Notes under the pieces: generated by a model | Database searches by the model: none | What the model saw: the letters and a program-made list of their open reading frames with translations, nothing else | Told to the model about the DNA's origin: nothing | Assembly (NCBI GenBank): GCA_029261435.1 | Contig: JAJDBI010000192.1 | Span: 1-12,517, forward strand | Direction: 5' to 3' | Source of the DNA: Nitrospinaceae bacterium | Lineage (GTDB): Bacteria > Nitrospinota > Nitrospinia > Nitrospinales > VA-1 | DNA length: 12,517 nt | In this document: positions 5,933 through 12,517 of the stretch, piece after piece | Layout: each line of letters opens with the position of its first letter | Numbering within the stretch: position 1 is the stretch's first letter | Translations under genes and position numbers: made by a program

Positions 5933-7422
5933 TGAATAATATAAAATATATCATCTCAGGATTTTCGTTATTTCTATTTCTTTTTCTACAGGCATCCACA
6001 GCCTTTGCTGAAGACGAACCAAAAAAAAACAACTCAGTTATAAACTTTGACAATGGATTTTCTGTACCTGAATCTCCAGCTTTTACGGCTTTAAATGTGA
6101 CCCCACAAAAAATCAACCGACCTGACAGCCCCAAAGATCTAGCGGTAGACTTATTGCAGGGAACTGATCGAAAAGGAAACCTTCAAACAGGAATTGCTAT
6201 AGATACCACCCCTGCTCTTTTATTAGCAGGGAAAAACTTTACCATTAACAGGTATCGCAATAACTTAAGTTACAGACTTGCATCAAGGTTTCAATTCTCT
6301 GTGGCAACCACTAAAGGGGCAACCGATGATGACAAGTCTGCCAGGTTAGCCTTAGGTTTCAGGTTTACACCTTATGATGATGGAGATCCACGCCTTGACA
6401 CCGTACTAGGATCCTGTATTGACAATGCCTTTGCTAATACGTTTGCGAAATCCAATGCTTTGAAAACAGAATCCCCCTTTATAAATGGATATAAAGTGCG
6501 CGGGCTAAGAAGTGACACAAAAAAGGGAAATCAGATAACTATTGAGTTTTCTAAAAATTCAGAATATGGAAAGAAAAATGAAGAGCTAGAATTTAAAATA
6601 ATTGACATGTTTAAATGGCCAAAAACAGGAAACCTTGTCTACAGGCTGGAACCGATTCAAACTCAAGCAAAGAAAATAAACTTAACAATTACTGACAAGA
6701 GTTTAAAAAGGATTATAGCAAAAAATACTGACTCTATACTCACTTTACCTAAAGGTAGTTCAGGAATCAGGCGATTTTATACTGGTAAAGAGAGCAAAGC
6801 TCATAGGGAAAGTGAGACCGCAAATTTCAATCCTAAAACTTTTGGGGAAGAATGTCGAAAAGCATCTCGTGCTAGAAACGCGAACAAGTCTGCCTGGACC
6901 ATTGGAGCTGCACCCACCTGGATTTCTCCCGATGGTGCAGCCGATAACCTGGAATGGGGAGGCGGTTCTGTCTGGACTTCGTACTCGTTGGGTTTTGATG
7001 GCATAGAAATGTTTGACATCGAAAAAGGTAGTCTGTTTATTTTTCATGCCCGTTATAACTTTGATGAGCAAGTTGCCAATGATAGCGCTCAGGGTAGTTT
7101 TCTGACTCAAGAAACTCTTTCAGCGGGAGGCCGAATAAGATTTGCAGCAACTGACACCTTATTTATTAACGCAGAAGGGTTATACAATTATTCAGAAATT
7201 TCGGGGCAGGATAGTGACGTCAGCACCGAATACTCCATTGGAGTGGATGTTAAAATTCCACAGTTCCAAGGAACCTGGCTCGAACTTTCCCTAGGAAGCA
7301 CCTCTGGAAAGGAAGTTCAATCCACTGACGATACATTCCTGATGGGAAAACTGAAGTGGGACTTTTCTACTACCGGCCCCACCTATGACAATAAAAAATG
7401 GAAGGCACAAAGTAAAAAATAA
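5932..7422 (+). CDS. Sec-exported protein, probable outer-membrane beta-barrel, function unknown
   Basis: A 496-residue protein with a clear signal peptide: a hydrophobic run at about 6-20 and a likely cleavage after ASTAFA at 26/27. The mature N-terminus has the segment PESPAFTALNVTP, then repeated amphipathic beta strands with aromatic residues (for example RLASRFQFSVATTKG and SARLALGFRFTPYDDGD). The C-terminal third (about 318-485) is richer still in barrel-like strands (SLFIFHARYNF, GRIRFAATDTLFINAEGLYNY, TWLELSLGSTSGK). Two cysteines only, Cys162 and Cys308, flank a lysine-rich middle segment and could form a disulfide. The last residue is Lys, not the Phe typical of classical barrels, and about 15 polar residues follow the last strand. 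It begins on the stop codon of the previous gene. A soluble periplasmic beta protein is the alternative. Confidence 0.75.
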   Translation: MNNIKYIISGFSLFLFLFLQASTAFAEDEPKKNNSVINFDNGFSVPESPAFTALNVTPQKINRPDSPKDLAVDLLQGTDRKGNLQTGIAIDTTPALLLAGKNFTINRYRNNLSYRLASRFQFSVATTKGATDDDKSARLALGFRFTPYDDGDPRLDTVLGSCIDNAFANTFAKSNALKTESPFINGYKVRGLRSDTKKGNQITIEFSKNSEYGKKNEELEFKIIDMFKWPKTGNLVYRLEPIQTQAKKINLTITDKSLKRIIAKNTDSILTLPKGSSGIRRFYTGKESKAHRESETANFNPKTFGEECRKASRARNANKSAWTIGAAPTWISPDGAADNLEWGGGSVWTSYSLGFDGIEMFDIEKGSLFIFHARYNFDEQVANDSAQGSFLTQETLSAGGRIRFAATDTLFINAEGLYNYSEISGQDSDVSTEYSIGVDVKIPQFQGTWLELSLGSTSGKEVQSTDDTFLMGKLKWDFSTTGPTYDNKKWKAQSKK

Positions 7423-7472
7423 TCCGCTACCAAACTTGGTCCTTTGATTTCTTTTGATTACAAGGGGGAATT

Positions 7473-8516
7473 ATGCCAGCCAGAAGTTATAAACAGTCTG
7501 GACTGATTTTACAACGAGATTCAGGAGCAGCATCCAAAACTCAGATTAAGGATCTTCAAAGAGACCTCAGGCAGCTGGGATACTTGTATCGTGGGATTGA
7601 TGGTGGCTTTGGACCCGGCACCGAGAGGGCTATCAAAGCTCTTCAGCACGACTTGCTTCACAACTTTGGAGAGAATCCTCAAAAAATCAAAAGTGCTCCA
7701 GTTTCTGTAAGTGATTACAATAAGGGACGAGTAGCAGATGTGGATGGAGTATGCGATCAAAAACTGGTGCAATGCATTTGCGAAATGCTGGATGATCCCA
7801 AGTTCCCCAAACTCCCCTTTGATGCTAATCCTCAAGCTGCAAATCAAACCGTCATTTCAAAACTTGATGGACTGACTTCCACCGAAGTGCCCATCCCCTT
7901 CCTGAAGGCAATATTCAAACAAGAATCAAACCTCAAACATTTCTATGTCCCCCGTGGTGTTGATGAAGATAATTATATTGTCGTTGGCATGGATACCAAT
8001 GCCGGGGAAAAATATATCTACACATCACGAGGATATGGCTTGGGACAATTCACCCTGTTTCACCACCCGCCGAAGAAAAGTGAGGTGAAACAATTTATGG
8101 ATAATGTAGAAGGCAACATCAGTAAGGCTATACAAGAACTAAGACATAAGTTTGATCATTTTGTCAGAGGTAAGCCGGGTGGGAAACGTGCAGACGACCG
8201 CTTTGCCGATGGCAAAACTCAAAAGAGCCCTCTAACCTGCAAATACAAAGAGAATGAAGAAGGGTATCTAACAGATTGTAAGAACTGTGCACAGGAAGCG
8301 GGAACAATAGATATAGTGGCCGATGTGACCCCCTATTACAAGGACTCCAGCCACACTTACAAAAAAACCCAGTACCATCCGGGCTCTTACACAAAAGTCC
8401 CTATTCGCGAAAACTTTCCCTGCGACTGGCCCTATGCAATGCGTCGTTATAATGGGTCCGGTGTGAACTCCTATAATTATCAAGCGAGGGTCCTAAAATA
8501 TCTGGCGCGTTTATAA
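7473..8516 (+). CDS. Peptidoglycan-binding protein with lysozyme/SLT-like catalytic domain
   Basis: A 347-residue protein. Residues about 22-62 are a peptidoglycan-binding repeat of the PG_binding_1 type (DLQRDLRQLGYL then GIDGGFGPGTERAIKALQ). Residues about 140-345 look like a lysozyme-fold domain: FLKAIFKQESNL with candidate catalytic Glu151, the GYGLGQFT motif (187-194), and a C-terminal block with CDWPYAMRRYNGSGVNSYNYQ (317-337). The insert between Glu151 and the GLGQ motif is longer than in ordinary SLT enzymes. Seven cysteines are present (94, 101, 103, 256, 269, 272, 317). No Sec signal or membrane segment is visible. The start ATG 7473 has AGGGGG four bases before it. It lies 50 bases after the barrel-like gene and 20 before the membrane protein gene. 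Likely role: cutting or remodelling peptidoglycan for the cluster's system; how it leaves the cytoplasm is unclear. Confidence 0.8.
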   Translation: MPARSYKQSGLILQRDSGAASKTQIKDLQRDLRQLGYLYRGIDGGFGPGTERAIKALQHDLLHNFGENPQKIKSAPVSVSDYNKGRVADVDGVCDQKLVQCICEMLDDPKFPKLPFDANPQAANQTVISKLDGLTSTEVPIPFLKAIFKQESNLKHFYVPRGVDEDNYIVVGMDTNAGEKYIYTSRGYGLGQFTLFHHPPKKSEVKQFMDNVEGNISKAIQELRHKFDHFVRGKPGGKRADDRFADGKTQKSPLTCKYKENEEGYLTDCKNCAQEAGTIDIVADVTPYYKDSSHTYKKTQYHPGSYTKVPIRENFPCDWPYAMRRYNGSGVNSYNYQARVLKYLARL

Positions 8517-8536
8517 AACTATGGAGACTTTAACCT

Positions 8537-9523
8537 ATGAGTGAACCTTGTAAGGAAAATAAAGTTTATTTTGTGGCACCAATTATCACTTTATTAGGAA
8601 CCCTCTGTTTTGTCGGCATATTGGCAAACCTCATCGTCAATGGTCAGTCATCATCTTACTTAATCGCTCTAATATGTCTTTTTTCATTTTTCGCCCTTGC
8701 CTCTATTTTAACCCTTCTTCTTTGGACCTTCAGGACCATGGGGTTGATAGATATCCAGCATGCTTTTGGTTTACCAAAAGGATCTGTTCGGGCTCTTATT
8801 GCCCTCAGCATTATTGCCATATTCTTCGTTGGAGGACTCTACTTATACAGTGATATGTCATCCTCACGACTCAAGGAAAGCAAGGGACTCACTATAGAGG
8901 AAGTCGCCTTATTCGGGAAAAACTTTCAGCAGATTATTCCCGAGCCAATAGTTGAAAAATTTACCGTTGTCGAAGAAATTAACAAGGAAAAATCCGTCAC
9001 ACACAAAGGTCTTACACTAAAAGAAATTGATTCACTTAAAGGAAAAACCAGCCAACCAATTCTTGAGCCAGAACTCAGAACTTTTACCGTTGTGGTTGAA
9101 GTTTCAAAGTCTGAATCTTCTGTAAAATTTGCCAACAGTATTCTAACCATCATAGGAACAATTTTATCAGCAATCTCTGGGTTTTATTTTGGCAGCCGAT
9201 CAGCCACAGTTGCAAATCCTACAAAACCTGAGTCAACCCAAACCCCGCCCCCAACACCCTCTATTAGCGTGATTGATCCCAAAACTCCTCCAGTCTTAGT
9301 ACAAGGACAACCTATTGATATAACCTTGCAGGTACAACCAGCAGGTGAAGAAGTCGTGGCTGTCGTAGATGGAGACCCTGGAGGAACTATCGTCTCCACG
9401 GTAGCCGGAAAATTTAAGTACACTCCTGGAGATCCAGCAAAATTCAACTCAGTAAAAGGGGTCGTTCTTAACTTCATGCTTAAGAAAATCCCTGCCATCA
9501 TGGATCAGTTTAAGATTAAGTAG
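8537..9523 (+). CDS. Four-helix membrane protein with duplicated loop and C-terminal beta domain, unknown function
   Basis: A 328-residue protein. Predicted helices are at about 11-34, 41-65, 86-104 and 198-218. The stretch FGLPKGSVRALIAL (77-90) leads into helix 3. Helices 3 and 4 are separated by about 93 residues that contain a gapless internal duplication (116-153 and 157-194). After helix 4 comes a Thr/Pro-rich linker (226-245) and a beta-type domain (about 246-310) that could be immunoglobulin-like. If the N-terminus is cytoplasmic, helices 1-2 form a hairpin, the duplicated loop is periplasmic and the C-terminal domain cytoplasmic; the opposite topology is not excluded. GGAG lies ten bases before ATG 8537, and the gene follows the peptidoglycan enzyme by 20 bases. 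It is the last gene of the cluster and may anchor the system in the inner membrane. I do not recognise a named family. Confidence 0.75.
   Translation: MSEPCKENKVYFVAPIITLLGTLCFVGILANLIVNGQSSSYLIALICLFSFFALASILTLLLWTFRTMGLIDIQHAFGLPKGSVRALIALSIIAIFFVGGLYLYSDMSSSRLKESKGLTIEEVALFGKNFQQIIPEPIVEKFTVVEEINKEKSVTHKGLTLKEIDSLKGKTSQPILEPELRTFTVVVEVSKSESSVKFANSILTIIGTILSAISGFYFGSRSATVANPTKPESTQTPPPTPSISVIDPKTPPVLVQGQPIDITLQVQPAGEEVVAVVDGDPGGTIVSTVAGKFKYTPGDPAKFNSVKGVVLNFMLKKIPAIMDQFKIK
8882..9118 (+). repeat. Tandem protein-level duplication within the membrane protein
   Basis: Residues 116-153 and 157-194 align without gaps at a period of 41 residues (123 bases), with 16 identities over 38 positions. 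Shared anchors are KGLT at the start, an E-P pair in the middle, FTVV, and a charged serine-ending tail. At DNA level the two copies have diverged strongly, so this is an old duplication rather than a slippage repeat. Confidence 0.75.
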
Positions 9524-9587
9524 ACTTGAACAAACTGGATTTCTATGCGCGAGGTTTTTGGTTTAGGTATTATTATCTTTTATAGTT

Positions 9588-11225
9588 TCAGGTGTGGTTA
9601 TTATTCCCATGCTTCAAGGAAGATGAAATGAAGTCCTTGAACAACGGATGGGGGTTCATTGGGGAGGATTTAAACTCAGGATGAAACTGGCTGGCCAGGA
9701 ACCAGGGGTGGTCTTTTAATTCGATGATCTCCACAAGATTGCCGTTGGGCGACAAACCGCTGAAGACCAATCCCGCCTCTTCCATTTCAATCCGATACAT
9801 ATTGTTAAATTCATAACGGTGCCGATGCCGTTCTTCAATTTCTCTTTTTCCATACGCCTTATAGGCGTTTGAATTTTTTCTCAACTGACAGGGATATTCA
9901 CCCAGCCGCATGGTTCCGCCTTTATCTCCCTGAGAGTCCTGATCGGGCAGAAGATCAATGACCAGATAAGGCGATGTGTTCGAAAACTCGGCACTGTTGG
10001 CATTTTTAAGCTTTGCCACATGCCTTGCAAATTCAATCGCGGCACAATGCATGCCCAGGCAAATGCCAAAATAGGGAACCTTCTTTTCACGGGAATACTG
10101 GACCGCTTTGATCTTACCTTCGATACCGCGATCCCCAAATCCTCCAGGAACCAGAATTCCATCACACTCTTTCAACAAGTCCGGGCCACCCTCTTTTTCC
10201 AGATCTTCTGCATCCACCCAGTCAAAGATGACACGAGCATTATTGCCAATCCCACCATGAATCAACGCTTCCGTAAGGCTTTTATAAGACTCCTTCAAGT
10301 CCACATATTTTCCGACAATACCAATCTTGACCTCATGCTTGGGCTTTTTCAAAATCTGGTTGATCGATTGCCATCGTTCCAGATCTGGTTGTTTCGGCTT
10401 CATGCCCATTTTTTCCAGAATGATTTCGCAGAGTCCCTCTTTTTCCAGGCTAAGCGGAACTTCATAAATGGAAGGAACATCCATGGCCGTGATCACGGAC
10501 CTCGCCTCGACACTGCAAAACAAAGCTATTTTTTCTTTGATGGATTTCGAAAGGCTTCTTTCAGTTCGGCACAACAGAACATCCGGTTGAATACCAATTT
10601 CCCGTAATTTCTGAACACTATGCTGTGTGGGTTTTGTTTTTAATTCATCAGAGGTTTTAATATACGGGACAAGAGTCAAGTGAACATAAAGCACATCCTT
10701 CGGTTTAACGTCAAAACGGAACTGGCGAATAGCCTCAAGAAAAGGCAGGCTTTCAATGTCACCCACTGTACCGCCGATTTCGCAAATCACGACATCCACT
10801 CCACTGCTACTGCCAACCGAGCGGATATGATTTTTGATCTCGTCTGTAATATGAGGAATCACCTGAACCGTAGCGCCTAAATACTCACCTTTCCGTTCCT
10901 TTTGAATCACATTATGGTAGATGCGGCCTGCTGTAATATTATTGGACCGGCGCATTTTTGCATGAGTGAACCGTTCGTAATGTCCAAGGTCCAAGTCAGT
11001 TTCTGCACCATCATCGGTCACATAAACCTCGCCATGCTGAAATGGATTCATCGTTCCCGGATCTATGTTGATGTATGGATCCAGTTTAAGAATCGTAATT
11101 TTAAGACCGGAGCACTCCAGCAAACTGCCTATTGAAGATGCAGCAATCCCCTTACCTAAAGACGATAGAACCCCACCCGTAACGAAAATATACTTTACTT
11201 TCTTACCATTAGTTCGTTTATTCAC
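9588..11225 (-). CDS. pyrG: CTP synthase
   Basis: Makes CTP from UTP, ATP and glutamine. The 545 residues match the usual family length. The N-terminal synthetase domain (about 1-285) has the nucleotide-binding stretch GGVLSSLGKGIAASSIG (17-33), the LKLDPYINIDPGTMNP block (47-61) and ICEIGGTVGDIES (147-159). The C-terminal class I glutamine amidotransferase domain (about 300-540) has the oxyanion loop GGFGDRGIEGK (361-371), nucleophile Cys389 in FGICLGMH, and the His515/Glu517 pair in SQFHPEF. All catalytic residues are present. The start is GTG 11225, with GAGGA six bases upstream (11236-11232). It follows kdsB by 24 bases and is surely co-transcribed; CTP is a direct substrate of KdsB. The convergent gap to the membrane protein gene is 64 bases with no clear terminator hairpin. 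Confidence 0.97.
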   Translation of the reverse strand: MNKRTNGKKVKYIFVTGGVLSSLGKGIAASSIGSLLECSGLKITILKLDPYINIDPGTMNPFQHGEVYVTDDGAETDLDLGHYERFTHAKMRRSNNITAGRIYHNVIQKERKGEYLGATVQVIPHITDEIKNHIRSVGSSSGVDVVICEIGGTVGDIESLPFLEAIRQFRFDVKPKDVLYVHLTLVPYIKTSDELKTKPTQHSVQKLREIGIQPDVLLCRTERSLSKSIKEKIALFCSVEARSVITAMDVPSIYEVPLSLEKEGLCEIILEKMGMKPKQPDLERWQSINQILKKPKHEVKIGIVGKYVDLKESYKSLTEALIHGGIGNNARVIFDWVDAEDLEKEGGPDLLKECDGILVPGGFGDRGIEGKIKAVQYSREKKVPYFGICLGMHCAAIEFARHVAKLKNANSAEFSNTSPYLVIDLLPDQDSQGDKGGTMRLGEYPCQLRKNSNAYKAYGKREIEERHRHRYEFNNMYRIEMEEAGLVFSGLSPNGNLVEIIELKDHPWFLASQFHPEFKSSPMNPHPLFKDFISSSLKHGNNNHT

Positions 11226-11249
11226 TTAATATCCTCAACAATTTCAGGT

Positions 11250-12014
11250 TCAGGGTAAAACCATCGCCAAACTCTTTTCTACCAACGCTAAATCCGCTTC
11301 ACAGTCCACGCCAATCGAGTCTAAATCCGTTTCAACAACTTTAATGCGGAAACCATTCTCAAGAATGCGCAATTGTTCAAGCTTTTCAATTTTCTCAAGA
11401 CCCGACTCAGGCAAACTGCCAAACTCCATCAAAAATTTTTTTCTATACGCATAAAGACCAATATGTTTATACCAGAAAGGCTTCAAAGGAGCGACATTTG
11501 TATCGACTCCATCTCTATCCAAGGGTATCGGAGCCTTAGAAAAATATAAAGCCGAGTCAGATTTATCCACCACAACCTTGGTTATATTACGATTCATCAA
11601 CTCATCTCGCGATTTGATCAGTATTCTCAATGTGACAGTTGACTCGGAAACCTCTTCCAGTAAAGGCCGTACAATAAGATCAATATTTTCAGGAGGAATC
11701 AATGGCTCATCCCCTTGCACGTTCACAACGATCTCACAGTTTCTATCACGAACTACCTCGGCAATACGATCGGTTCCAGACTCATGATCCGGTGAGGTCA
11801 TGACGGCGTTTCCACCAAACTTATTAACGGTCTCGATAATGCGAACATCATCAGTAGCGATAATCACCTCTGAAACACTTTTCGCCTTACTCGCCTGTTC
11901 AAATACCCATTGGATCATCGGCTTGCCTTTAATAAGGGCAAGAGGCTTGCCGGGAAAACGGGAGGAGGCCCACCGTGCGGGGATAACAGCTATAACCTTC
12001 GGGTCAGCAGACAC
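11250..12014 (-). CDS. kdsB: 3-deoxy-manno-octulosonate cytidylyltransferase (CMP-Kdo synthetase)
   Basis: Activates Kdo with CTP to give CMP-Kdo, the donor for the LPS inner core, releasing pyrophosphate in the cytoplasm. The 254 residues match the family. The nucleotide-binding signature IPARWASSRFPGKPL (11-25) is intact. TSPDHESGTDRIAE (73-86) and VNVQGDEPLI (97-106, with the metal-binding Asp102) follow, and VDCEADLALVE lies near the C-terminus. The start is GTG 12014, with the GAGGG Shine-Dalgarno seven bases upstream (12026-12022); the previous in-frame alternatives have no ribosome site. Upstream lie 270 bases with an inverted repeat at 12050-12069. It is the first gene of the kdsB-pyrG unit. 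kdsA and kdsC/kdsD are not visible in the window. Confidence 0.96.
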   Translation of the reverse strand: MSADPKVIAVIPARWASSRFPGKPLALIKGKPMIQWVFEQASKAKSVSEVIIATDDVRIIETVNKFGGNAVMTSPDHESGTDRIAEVVRDRNCEIVVNVQGDEPLIPPENIDLIVRPLLEEVSESTVTLRILIKSRDELMNRNITKVVVDKSDSALYFSKAPIPLDRDGVDTNVAPLKPFWYKHIGLYAYRKKFLMEFGSLPESGLEKIEKLEQLRILENGFRIKVVETDLDSIGVDCEADLALVEKSLAMVLP

Positions 12015-12049
12015 GAACCAACCCTCTCCATAAATTAATCACAAGATTT

Positions 12050-12069
12050 TTCAAATTAAACAATTTGAA
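12050..12069. promoter_or_regulatory. Perfect 7-6-7 inverted repeat upstream of kdsB
   Basis: TTCAAAT, a six-base spacer, then ATTTGAA, about 36 bases upstream of the kdsB GTG in an AT-rich stretch. It could be an operator for a dimeric repressor or a weak AT-rich hairpin. The rest of 12015-12284 shows no convincing promoter hexamers, no gene and no clear terminator for the TPR gene. Confidence 0.4.
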
Positions 12070-12284
12070 TATTTATTTTTCCAGGAAACATTCAATTCGT
12101 GAAAAAAAAAAGGATTCTTAAAGAAGAAACGGGAACTCAAACAACCGGGGTTAACAGAGGTGTCAGATTGATTACAGGAACAAAAAGCCTGTTAAAGCCT
12201 CTATGGGGGGAGAATAACCCAAAACTGAGTGGGCTTCAACCGATAAGTGGGAAAGAGGATGGTAAAAGGTGTTTAGATCGTCAA

Positions 12285-12517
12285 CTACTGAATTTCATTC
12301 AACTGAGCAAGAATTTTTCCACGCACTTCGGAGGGAGGATTCTTCTTCAAAGCGCCTTCCAAAACTTCAACGGCACGACTGGTTTCACCCTTTTTAGAAT
12401 AGGTCAGACCCAGCATATAACGGGAGTCATGCGCTTTGTTGCCTCGGGGATATTTATTTATAACCGTTTCAAACTGGAGGATAGCATCATCATACATCTC
12501 CAGAGCTACGTAATTAG
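12285..12517 (-). CDS. C-terminal end of a TPR protein (CpoB/YbgF-like), 5' part outside window
   Basis: 76 residues are visible, ending at TAG 12287-12285, and the frame stays open to the right edge. Two tetratricopeptide helical pairs can be read: one around EMYDDAILQFETVINKYPRG and one around YMLGLTYSKKGETSRAVEVLE, followed by NPPSEVRGKILAQLNEIQ. An FETVINKYPRGNKAHDSRYMLG-type pattern is typical of periplasmic TPR proteins such as CpoB/YbgF, which works with the Tol-Pal system and cell-wall synthesis during division; other TPR proteins fit too. An internal ATG at 12497 has its GGAG directly abutting, too close to act, so the gene is taken as running off the window. Same direction as kdsB, 270 bases upstream of it. 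Confidence 0.8.
   Translation of the reverse strand, partial: NYVALEMYDDAILQFETVINKYPRGNKAHDSRYMLGLTYSKKGETSRAVEVLEGALKKNPPSEVRGKILAQLNEIQ

Noticed and set aside
7429..7440. ACCAA-AC-TTGGT inverted repeat between the barrel-like and peptidoglycan enzyme genes
   Set aside because: A two-base loop cannot form a hairpin, and no T-run follows, so it is not a terminator.
7473..9523. Phage endolysin-holin pair reading of the peptidoglycan enzyme and membrane protein
   Set aside because: The membrane protein is far larger than usual holins, has a large C-terminal domain, and no other phage gene is nearby. The linked barrel-like gene argues for an envelope system.
9524..9587. Bidirectional terminator expected between the convergent membrane protein gene and pyrG
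   Set aside because: No inverted repeat with useful stem length was found on either strand.
10020..10607. Long plus-strand open frame (195 codons) opposite pyrG
   Set aside because: It is the complement of strongly conserved CTP synthase sequence, with no ribosome site of note and no recognisable protein features.
12174..12203. Repeated GCCT units around AAAGCCTGTTAAAGCCT, considered as a terminator for the TPR gene
   Set aside because: They are direct repeats, not inverted, so no stem can form.

Overview
The window comes from a Gram-negative (diderm, LPS-making) bacterium of moderately AT-rich composition. The evidence is an LptF-type LPS export permease, KdsB (CMP-Kdo synthesis), a candidate outer-membrane barrel and a CpoB-like TPR protein. 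The gene mix (HDOD protein, single-domain response regulator, CBS-pair protein, kdsB-pyrG pair, sigma-54 signals) fits a deltaproteobacterial or Nitrospinota-like lineage. That placement is an impression from gene content, not a proof. I see no rRNA, tRNA, CRISPR array, insertion sequence or phage integrase.

Layout. 1-592 (-): 5' part of a lytic transglycosylase gene (GTG start), preceded by a near-perfect sigma-54 promoter at 641-656. 903-1754 (+): HDOD signalling protein with a TTG start. 2110-2517 (+): single-domain receiver protein, with a weaker sigma-54-like site about 100 bases upstream. 2509-3393 (-): lipoyl synthase (lipA), overlapping the receiver gene tail to tail. 3528-5292 (+): lptF followed by a CBS-pair gene. 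The lipA and lptF promoters appear to share one overlapping, oppositely oriented -10 region at 3435-3442. 5564-9523 (+): a compact four-gene cluster. 9588-12014 (-): kdsB then pyrG, both with GTG starts. 12285-12517 (-): 3' end of a TPR protein gene.

The least explained part is the 4-kb cluster at 5564-9523. It encodes a small beta-rich protein without a signal peptide, a Sec-exported protein that looks like an outer-membrane barrel, a peptidoglycan-binding plus lysozyme-fold enzyme without a signal peptide, and a four-helix membrane protein whose loop between helices 3 and 4 is a gapless internal duplication. Together they look like a dedicated envelope system acting from inner membrane through peptidoglycan to outer membrane. 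Its function is unknown to me.

The remaining genes are mostly envelope and regulatory housekeeping. PyrG makes the CTP that KdsB uses to activate Kdo, and LptF belongs to the complex that extracts the finished LPS. The transglycosylase lacks a Sec signal and sits behind a sigma-54 promoter, which fits a flagellum-linked cell-wall enzyme.
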